Of a DNA stretch of 10,760 nt, positions 1 through 7,154 are shown piece after piece. Positions within the stretch are counted from its first letter, which is position 1. Each line of letters starts with the position of its first letter. This stretch comes from Ettlia oleoabundans (lineage: Eukaryota; Chlorophyta; Chlorophyceae; Chlamydomonadales): NCBI GenBank assembly GCA_019693395.1, contig JAAMXP010002126.1:4524-15283 (forward strand), given 5' to 3'. The notes under the pieces are model-generated. The model had not been told where the DNA came from, did no database searches, and saw only the letters and a program-made list of their open reading frames with translations. A program made the translations under genes and the position numbers.

Positions 1-32
1 CCCCGGGCACGTGCGCACACACATGCACATAC

Positions 33-3000
33 CCGTGTCTCCTTCTACCAGGTGCTGGATAATGTGCAAGTAGTACTCATTGCCGCATGCCATTTCAATC
101 AACAAAGACAATTTAGGGAACACGACGTCCGCAAAGTCCCGGCCATCCTGCAGCACAAACCTCGCAGAATAGCAAAACTGCCAGCCATGTGCTGAAAGAT
201 GCTGCATTTGGCTGCACTGGCTGAGCAGGCAAACGGAATACCATGTTATTGACTGGACCATTATAGGAGTGACTATACAGCCACTAATTGGCTAGAACCT
301 TTCCACTGTGAGGTAACCCAACCCCACCTGCCCACGCCAGCACACACACGCACGTGGACACGCTCCACGCCAGCACACACACACCCAAGGGTGGACACGC
401 TCAAACCTTCTACCACACAATAAACACACATACACAACCCCAGTGCATCCGCATGTACGCGATCACAATGCCGATGGCAATACACTGCAACACACGCATG
501 ACCATCGCAGGACGAGGTTCAAACCTGTAGCACAGTGAAGAGATCTGCAAACTGCTCCCGCATGTCCACACTAGCATGCGGCACTGCTTCGTAAAAGGCT
601 AGGGCAGGAAGCCCAAATGTGATGAGACGACTGACAATGCGCACATCACCGCCACGGACGCTCCAGGATTTCACAGGAAACGACAGCTGCATAAGCCAAT
701 ATACATCTCAACAAGCTTTTAATGCCGGCCATCGGAAAGTGTCAGTGATGTGTGTGCAGCTCATTGTTTGTTCAACCCCAAAAGATGCATGTGAAGCAGA
801 CTAAGCCACTAATAGATGCATTAGTCAATTGTGGAAGGCACATACTCACCGGTGCCTGTAGTCCTCGGTTTGTGTGAAACGCAACCATGCAATATAATAC
901 TGATTTGAGGCAGGAAAACACGGTTTGGAGCAGGCTGCGGAACTCTGACACTTCTTTGTCGCTTGCTGCAGTTAATAGCCGTGGGAAGATCACGGGGAAG
1001 GCGTGATCCTGCAAATTTATTATGCCAAGTTAAAACAAATCACTCTTCAAATCTTTCATGTTCAGAAATCATACACACGCAGCTACCTCAATCACTTCTC
1101 TGGTACTGCGGTCGGCAGGGTCCAACACTTCGCAAGTATTGCCTCCAGATCCCCCCCCTACGTTGCCTCCAGACCCCTTCTCGTCTGAACTAACATGATG
1201 GACACAACTGCCCTGCACATCCCTGCCACAGTTGTAGGAAAAAAACATTGTGGACGTCATCAGTGTTGCAGTGCATATCTATGCAGTGCTGCATGTGCAC
1301 ATGTCATGGGAGGAACTCACTGGACGATGCGTGTAACCTGTCCACGCAATGATCCCAGCTTTCGCACAAAGCATTCCAAAACGCTGGATAGCAGGCCACG
1401 GTACCGCTCTGACGTATGGACATCTGCCCGACGTTGAAATATAGTCTCAATCAAATTGTATAGAAGGCGCAAACTTGTGCTTTGTAAAGCTGCTGGCATT
1501 GTGCAGTCATGCGCTATCCTGCGGGTTTGACAAGATAGCTAATCAAGCCCCAAATACCGTGAACTTACGCCTGAACCATGGACTATGCTGAAGATAAGAA
1601 GATGCTGAAGGTAAGGAAAACGTGCAACTCGCAGAGCGACCATGTGCCCCTGTTGTACATGTTGGGGACTCGGCCTGAGCTTCACGATTTGCAACGCCTG
1701 CTCCTGCTGACTGTGTAAGGCGGGCCTACCGAGTGAAGATGTGCACCACCCTTGCCAATTGCTCAAAGTTCAATTCCGACTTGCAGCTTGCCACCAACTC
1801 AGCCAAAGTAGAGTAAGCCAAAGGGCGAAGCCCCTCGATACAGGTTCGGCTGCGAACAACGAGTATGCTGTTCTGGTCACTCCCTGCGGCAGAACAGTAC
1901 TTGTACATGCAGAGGCATGCCTGCTGCTCAGTGGCCTGATATTCCTCTTTCAGCCCATTACCTGGTGCCCAACAACACTTGCTCATCCAACAATACGTCC
2001 ATTTGCAGATGTAAACTGCTTCTGCACACGCAATTACACTAACTAGCCATATTTTTATGTTGAGCTCCTTAAACAAGCAGATTGGCAAAACATAGGCGTG
2101 CACCATCGCAACTGCCACGGCAACAGGATAATGTCAACAACCAACCTGAAAGGTGTCGGCAAAATATTGCGCAGGGCAATAAGAAGCTCCTTACGGGTAC
2201 TCAACACGTTCGGCACTGTCTGCATGACGCGCACAATTGCACTGCAGATGGCATCTTTGTGAGGTTGCATCAGAGGCTGCAGATTTTGGCTCCGTGCAAT
2301 GACAGTCAGAAAGGCAAGAGATTTGATTTGTGCCATGCGGAAGTCGTTGTAATCCGACATTCTATTTTGCGGCACGTCCTGCAAAGAAGGGCCAACAATG
2401 CTGGCAACCTGCAGAACATCAAACAAGATCTTGTTTGAAACCAAATCTTGTTAACAGAATTATCTATCAAAATAAAGAGCAGTGTTGACATATTACCATC
2501 CTTCACCTTAACCATGAGTGGAAGGAGAGAATTGGCATGCTCATGTAGGCGCCGAGGGTAACATTGGAAGAGGAAGACGATCATGAGCGCCACCTCAGAC
2601 GCCAGCTTGAAAGAGCTATGGGCAGGTACACGACTTTTTCTGCTGCCACCCTCCAGACTAGTAAGGTACTCATTGGGAAGATTAGTGTACAGCTACGGTA
2701 GCAACAACCATTACAGCTTCGTCAGGCTGTGTCAAAGGTATATTGCAAGATATGCCGCAGTAGTACGGACACAACGTCAACCCTGATACATTATTAATCG
2801 ATTACCCCACAGTTACGCGTGAAAAGAAAAACCGACAGCAGTCTCTAACAGCACTGCATGCAGTTATGCGCCGCGCCTCCCACCTGCTCAAGCCATTCAA
2901 AAAAAGGCTTGCTTTGATCTTCCAGAGCCTGTTTGTATGTTTTATGCACCTCAAACAAGATGCGTTGGGCAATCATGCCATTATCCTCGCAGTCACATGC

Positions 3001-3694
3001 CAGGATGTCATGGCATGCAGACATAAGACTTGGTATTGATTGCCTTTGCAGATCTGCAACCTGCATATGCATTGTAGTCGTGATGATGGAAGCACCCAAA
3101 AAAGGTTGATCGATTGCCAACTTGTGCATGTATTGTGCATGCCCAGTTGCACACGTACTGACATCAAGACAGGGCTGAGCAACAGGTGCACCACGGAGGT
3201 AAAGTGTGCCACCTGTCAGGAGTATGCAACTTACCACCAACCGCCCAAGCAACTCGATAGCTGTATTCCTGAGGTTGCTTTCAGGCCCATGTCCCGATGT
3301 TTCAAGATTTGGAGGAACAAGCATCAGCAACTGCAAACGAAGAACGAAGAGGTTACCCCTGTCACTTCTTCTGCCACGCCAATCCCCCCCCGTCTCTGCT
3401 GATCAATGGGCACGGGGTGGGAACTACAGAGGAGCGGGGTGTATTCACGGTTGACAATCGGCAGTGAAGGCGGGAGGAACCTAACGGCACAGCTGTGGTC
3501 GCTACCTGGCACAAAGCAGTCACGACTCTGGGGACTTGTGAAATGGTGTGCTGGCTAGCCACGATGGTATCGAATTTATCCTTCAAAGCCGACAAAACTT
3601 CGGTGCGACGAGGCAACGCTGTGTTCGGTGACGTGAGGTCGTCAAGGTATTGGTTGAGCAAACTAGAGTCCCGAAACATAGCGTCGCTAGCCAT
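33..3694 (-). CDS. TRA1: TRA1/TRRAP-like HAT-complex scaffold, N-terminal part (12 exons, continues past left edge)
   Basis: TRA1/TRRAP is a nuclear PIKK-family pseudokinase of about 3,700-3,900 residues. It binds activators and recruits SAGA and NuA4/TIP60 acetyltransferase complexes to promoters. Coding exons in order are 3694-3506, 3330-3235, 3060-2884, 2692-2507, 2408-2146, 2021-1962, 1849-1730, 1518-1321, 1222-1087, 1008-850, 686-525 and 147-33. They total 1,861 nt (620 codons plus 1 nt); all have GT/AG borders and matching phases. Family-like stretches, recalled from homologues, are SFKLASE followed by FLFQCYP (about residues 181-200), QIKSLAFLTVIA, RKELLIALRNIL, LLDEQVLLGT, GLRPLAYSTLAEL and SLRLLYNLIETIF. 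These belong to the N-terminal HEAT solenoid. Exon 9 carries a Gly/Ser-rich linker where human TRRAP has a Pro-rich insert. The start ATG at 3694 follows an in-frame TAA and has a G at +4. The FAT and pseudokinase regions lie outside the window. Family assignment is firm. The least certain borders are the donors at 524 and 2145 and the acceptor at 2693. Confidence 0.9.
333..402. repeat. CA-rich two-copy tandem repeat inside a TRA1 intron
   Basis: Two adjacent copies, 333-365 and 366-402, share the opening CACGCCAGCACACACAC and the ending GTGGACACGCTC. They differ by a small length change in the middle. They lie in the 377-nt intron 148-524, the longest TRA1 intron seen here, amid further CA-dinucleotide runs. 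This is a simple minisatellite-like expansion with no coding signal. Confidence 0.75.
1962..2021 (-). other. TRA1: 60-nt small exon 6 of the TRA1-like gene
   Basis: This short exon bridges two conserved blocks that otherwise would not join. It enters after GTGCAG, completes the Arg codon split by the previous exon, and leaves before GTAATG with two bases of a Ser codon. It encodes about 20 residues including LLDEQVLLGT, which matches the conserved LLDE-x-VL-x-G motif of TRA1 homologues. The next exon then continues with CIEGLRPLAYS. Because it has no start codon and sits inside longer open frames, ordinary ORF calling misses it. Confidence 0.85.
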
Positions 3695-3792
3695 GATATC
3701 CACATATCCTTAGCTGCACAAACTGCACAACCACAACCGGTTGTTGCCTGTTTCTATTTTCCGCCTAGCGCAGTACGGCGGTACTGCTTGGA

Positions 3793-3828
3793 TGCATGGA
3801 CTAGTCAACTTGCATGGACTAGTGAACT
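3793..3828. repeat. Two-copy 18-bp tandem repeat upstream of TRA1
   Basis: TGCATGGACTAGTCAACT (3793-3810) is followed directly by TGCATGGACTAGTGAACT (3811-3828), with one base different. It lies about 100 bp upstream of the TRA1 start codon, in the presumed promoter or 5' untranslated region. A regulatory role is possible but is only inferred from position. Confidence 0.85.
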
Positions 3829-4149
3829 TGATGGAGTTACTTTTTCTCCCCGACGAGGGCTGCAAGGACTGCTCGATGGCGTTGAAAACCTGCGGCAGCT
3901 GCAAAGCTGCCCGGCCGACGCGTCTCACCCCCAAGACTGACCGACCAGGATGGCCGCCGTGGGGAGAGTACACCGCCCCATCTACTGCTGGGCAGGGGTA
4001 TCGTACATAGCTGCGGGCGCGTTGGCACCCAGCCCAAAAGGTACTTCCCATTCCCTTTGAAGGGAACGACATCTTAACCGCAAAACCAGCTGCCCGGGCC
4101 CGGGCGGGGGTTTCACTTTTTTTGACAACGCTGAAAGCTGTCGGACGCG

Positions 4150-4464
4150 TCATTGCAGCCGCTGCGTCAATGTCTCTTTCGCTTCATTCTGTAATTCGTT
4201 GCCGGCTGGTACCATGAGCACGGTGCCGCACGAACCACCCACCCCGTCGCAGAACCCTGCGCAAAACACATCCCACACGAGGAACACAGTAGCGCACTTG
4301 CCGCGCAGGCACTGCGCGAAGCCAGCCGGCAACGCAGGCAATTTTCCGAGCTGCGCAACAAAAATGCGCCCGGCGCGCGATGGCAACTTGCCGCCATGCT
4401 CAATACGTTTGACAGCTGCTCGCTTGTGGCCGCTGCCCTCGCAATCGACGTCCATTGAAGCCAT
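4150..4464 (-). CDS. Hypothetical open frame, coding status uncertain
   Basis: A 104-codon minus-strand frame begins ATGGCTTCAATGGACGTC, giving MASMDVDCEGSGHKRAAVKR, which looks like a plausible protein start with a basic segment. It has no family signature I recognise. The opposite strand is also open across roughly 4190-4456 and would give a helix-like Ala/Gln/Arg/Leu-rich peptide ending at a TGA (4456-4458). Only one of the two can be the real exon, and both may be products of GC-rich composition. It lies upstream of TRA1 on the same strand. Confidence 0.2.
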   Translation of the reverse strand: MASMDVDCEGSGHKRAAVKRIEHGGKLPSRAGRIFVAQLGKLPALPAGFAQCLRGKCATVFLVWDVFCAGFCDGVGGSCGTVLMVPAGNELQNEAKETLTQRLQ

Positions 4465-4798
4465 ATCGCTACGTACAGGTACGCGAACGGCAAGAACCCT
4501 AACGAACTACGCATAGGTCATACCTTGCGCAATGAATGGTGACCAAATAAAGCAAACAAAGACCCCAGGCAGAGTACAGTTCGCATTTGAGCCGCCCCGA
4601 GCACTCAGTAGCTATGTGAAGCTGCGTGTGCCGCTTCCGTACCGCAAAGTTGCGTCAAAGCCCAGCAATCGACATATTGCCCAAATCGCGCGGTCCAAAC
4701 GCAAAAGAGCACGAAGGAAGGAGTCCAAGGGATGCCGCGCAACAGCGGCCTGGAACATCGAAAGGCCGGAAGCCACGAGGAAAGGCCGATGCGACAGG

Positions 4799-5460
4799 TT
4801 GCACCACAGGTATGCCTCCTCCCACCACGCCACGCGCCGACAAGCCCGGCCAACACTACCGGCAGCAACCCAACAACTGCGACTGGCTGCCCGTGAATCT
4901 CGTCACGCGCGGCGCGCGCCGAGGCGAGCACGACAACCCGAAAGCGACGGCGGCGGAAGCAAGACAGCAACACCACTCAACACAGCACGCGAAAGGAATG
5001 CGCCTGCCATCCGCACGTACGCCCCCCCCCGCCCCGTCCTGAGCGCACGGCGCGACGGTAAGTCAACGTCTCCACGCCACCCCGGCCGCGCCGGAGGCGC
5101 GGAGCACAGGAGTGCCTATGCGCACGAATAGATGAGTCCCACCAGTCCACGCGCGGACAACCCCCGCAAAAAGTACCAGCAGTAACTTGACAACTGCCAG
5201 AACCACACCGTGAAACTCGCGATCCGCGCACGCCGGGGAGAGCACGACAAATCGACAACTATGCAGGCGGAAACAAGAAAGGAAGTATGCGCCACAGAAC
5301 GCGAACAGCACAGCACGCGAACAGAATCCGCCCGCCCTCCGGCGCGCACGAGCCCCGCCGCAGCGGCAGCCCGCGCGATGTGACGCAGACCCAACCTCTC
5401 CGTGTCTTGGCGGCGGCGGCGGACGCGAGGAGGCGCGGAGCGAGCGGCCAGCCGCGAAAG
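4799..5460. repeat. Two diverged tandem copies of a GC-rich unit of about 300-330 bp
   Basis: Copy A starts near 4799 and copy B near 5098. Shared landmarks keep their order: CACAGG followed by TGCCT (4806 and 5106), the 11-mer GAGCACGACAA at 4926-4936 and 5240-5250, and CACAGCACGCGAA at 4981-4993 and 5309-5321. Spacing rises from about 300 to 328 bp, which shows accumulated insertions. The units are clearly related but well diverged. Neither carries a recognisable transposon protein. The origin, an old tandem duplication or a repeated mobile sequence, is unknown. Confidence 0.6.
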
Positions 5461-5490
5461 AAAGTCCGTCCCCCCTGTGACAGAGTATCA

Positions 5491-5531
5491 TCTTAGAAGA
5501 AAGTGAAACTCCTCTTAGAAGAAAGTGAAAC
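5491..5531. repeat. Perfect 19-bp direct repeat, 22-bp period
   Basis: TCTTAGAAGAAAGTGAAAC occurs at 5491-5509 and again at 5513-5531, separated by three bases. It marks the switch from the GC-rich block on its left to more balanced sequence on its right. It could be a local duplication or a scar at the border of an insertion. Confidence 0.9.
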
Positions 5532-5892
5532 AATAAATGCTGCATGCGAAGAAGAAGCTTTGTACTCCCTTTTTGCCGCCAGGCGGCCTCTGCTTCCATT
5601 TTGCGCACAGAGCCACGCGAGTGCTGCCAGCTTGGCCAACAGTCGGTATAGAACCGCTCTGCACTGCTGGTGCTGACCATTGCTGTTCGGCACGCAACTT
5701 TCGCGCAACACAATGACCCTTGCAGTGGCTTTCCAAAAGTTCTCAGTGTCCCTTGAGAGTGCACTGTCCATTCCGAAGGAAAGATCAGCACAGTGAAGCA
5801 TGCGGGGCTGACGACTGTGGGCGCGTTCACACCCGGGCGCGGAAGGGACTCAATTTCCGGTTTTTCTAATGCCCCTTTCGCTGGTTACAAAC

Positions 5893-6262
5893 GCTTTTGT
5901 GGTTCATATTAACTCTTAAAGGAGTACGATCGGGCTGTTCCCGGGGAGTGCCACTGGATGGGATCTGGAACGAACCTCCCTACTGGCGTGTTCAGACCCC
6001 AGTTGGCCCCCAACTGCCAGGCTGGCAGCAAGCAAGGAAGCGGTATCGCTTCTAGATACTTGGTAACATCTAGAACATATAGGCGTAGTGCCTGGGGGGC
6101 CCCGAAGGGGGTGCCGCTCCGCTGCGAGTTCGAAGTGCCGCGCGATGACCGAGAAGCGCCGCCAGATGCCGCGGAGCCAGAAGCTGAGCCACTGTTAAAG
6201 GGTTCTTTGGGGTCATCGGCGCCGTCGGGAGGCTGAGACGAGCTTGGGGGCTCGTCGGCCAT
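5893..6262 (-). pseudogene. MCM4-like disordered N-terminal fragment without the helicase body (candidate)
   Basis: A minus-strand ATG at 6262 in a good context (CAGCCATGGCC) opens a Ser/Gly/Pro-rich segment starting MADEPPSSSQPPDGADD and including QRSGTPFGAP. A later block, entered after TTCCAG at 5964, reads IPSSGTPREQPDRTPLR. It leaves before GTTTGT at 5892. The two join in phase if the first exon ends at 6077 or 6068. Repeated S/T-P sites and the paired GTPR...RTPLR pattern resemble the phosphorylated N-terminal tail of MCM4. No MCM OB-fold, Walker A/B or arginine-finger sequence follows in the 2.2 kb before TRA1. The segment is therefore a truncated gene remnant, or another Ser/Pro-rich protein with a chance likeness. 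The MCM4 link is an inference from low-complexity sequence. Confidence 0.4.
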
Positions 6263-6462
6263 GGCTGCGAGCGAGAAAGGGGACAAAATCTGCGCGTTGA
6301 CCAAGTGGCCTCGTTTTTTCGCGTTTCTCGCTTGTTTGCCACCGTTCGGCACTGTTTACAGCTGTTGGCAATTTTTGGGGCCGATGTGCGGCATGGCAGC
6401 GAGGCCCCCAAACCTGGCCGCGGACATGTTGAAACCTGGCCGGCCAAGTCAGCGTGCTCATG

Positions 6463-6531
6463 GCGGTTTGCAGAGCCATGCGAGGAAAGTGGCGCGATGG
6501 CATTGCACGGCCAGCTTGGCCGGCCAAGCCT
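6463..6531 (+). repeat. Left arm of a 69-bp inverted repeat
   Basis: This arm matches the reverse complement of 6816-6884 over its full 69 bp with seven mismatches by my count. The first 25 and last 23 positions are identical and the differences sit in the centre. It ends in the palindrome GCTTGGCCGGCCAAGC (6514-6529). The arms enclose 284 bp (6532-6815). A related half motif, CTGGCCGGCCAA, lies just outside at 6437-6448. The structure resembles a fold-back or MITE-like element, but I did not identify target-site duplications. Confidence 0.85.
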
Positions 6532-6790
6532 CACCGCAGGTTCTCGGGCCAAGTGCCGGCGCGGTCAGCACCCAGCGGTGTTGCGAAGTCGTAAGACTGT
6601 TATGACAACACAGAACCGCGAAAACAGCCCCGAAGAACAGGCGTTTGACTCGCAGAACCGTCCATTTTTGGGCTCATTTCGCCTGTTTCCGGAGAAAATG
6701 ACCTCCTGTGTCTTGAAAATCGCATTAGGTTACGGATTCCGAGGGCCGCAGCGCCCCAGGCTCAGACCAACCCCACATGAGACATGATGA

Positions 6791-6829
6791 GGCTTGGCCG
6801 CCAGGCTTGGCCGCCAGGCTTGGCCGGCC
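6791..6829. repeat. 13-bp tandem repeat abutting the right arm
   Basis: GGCTTGGCCGCCA is present at 6791-6803 and 6804-6816. A third variant unit, GGCTTGGCCGGCC, starts at 6817 and merges into the 16-bp palindrome. The units are half-palindromes of the arm motif and probably arose by slippage there. Confidence 0.85.
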
Positions 6830-6884
6830 AAGCTGGCCGAGCCATGTCAACGCTTCACATTCCTCGCATGGCTCTGCAAACCGC
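6816..6884 (-). repeat. Right arm of the 69-bp inverted repeat
   Basis: Reverse-complement partner of 6463-6531. It carries the same 16-bp palindrome at 6818-6833. The part ending TGGCTCTGCAAACCGC (6869-6884) is repeated in direct orientation at 6913-6928, 44 bp further on, so the repeat family spreads beyond the arm. Confidence 0.85.
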
Positions 6885-7154
6885 TACAACACTGAGGCTG
6901 AGTTTCGGAACTTGGCTCTGCAAACCGCAACAATCTGCCGACGAAAATCCAACGTTCAGGTCAGGGTCCTGGTTCCGGTACGTAGCAACGGACTTAGCGC
7001 GTTGGGGCGGCGCCCCGTGCAGTACCGGCGACGCATTATGACAACTTAATCCACTTCCCGCGGGAAGCAAGAACCTCAACCTGAGGGCATCCGAGGGCAG
7101 TTTTCCTCGGCGTGATCACTGCACCTGTCCCTACCAAGCAAAATCCTGGGAGAC

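Larger units (their letters stand above)
3695..5885. other. 2.2-kb stretch without a defensible gene, largely GC-rich
   Basis: By eye the central part, roughly 4080-5470, is much richer in G and C than the two recognised genes. Stops are therefore rare in all six frames and long open frames overlap on both strands. Their translations are dominated by Arg, Ala, Ser and Cys and match nothing I recognise. The part next to 3694 must hold the TRA1 promoter and 5' untranslated region. Also present are a 12-bp CCCGGG palindrome at 4093-4104, a short TTCCCT/AGGGAA hairpin at 4051-4066, and the repeats listed separately. The least easily dismissed open frame is at 4150-4464. Confidence 0.6.
6263..7154. 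other. Intergenic region holding an inverted-repeat element
   Basis: No gene is supported here. The open frames that cross it translate the same repeat on opposite strands, for example RLGRPSWP at both arms, so they are repeat-derived. The region must contain the 5' flank of the NDUFAF3-like gene and, if it is real, that of the MCM4-like fragment. Confidence 0.6.

Noticed and set aside
2082..2438. 118-codon plus-strand open frame
   Set aside because: Antisense to TRA1 exon 5, whose minus-strand reading shows clear conserved motifs.
3040..3402. 120-codon plus-strand open frame
   Set aside because: Antisense to TRA1 exons 2 and 3 and the intervening intron.
3710..4153. 147-codon minus-strand open frame upstream of TRA1
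   Set aside because: It ends before the TRA1 ATG, contains the 18-bp tandem repeat as a repeated hexapeptide, and shows no domain. It is more likely promoter and untranslated sequence.
4532..5131. 199-codon plus-strand open frame
   Set aside because: It is Arg/Ala/Pro-rich, lies in the GC-rich block, and has overlapping long frames on the other strand. It runs across a boundary between repeat copies and matches no family I know.
5063..5830. 255-codon minus-strand open frame, longest in the window
   Set aside because: It crosses the GC-rich repeats and the 19-bp direct repeat, changes composition abruptly, and shows no domain. Its length is explained by depletion of stops. An exon within 5537-5800 cannot be excluded but is not supported.
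6305..6787. 160-codon plus-strand open frame and the antisense frame 6070-6552
   Set aside because: They translate the inverted repeat. The same peptide motif appears from the opposite arm in another frame, and one of them overlaps the MCM4-like start exon in antisense.
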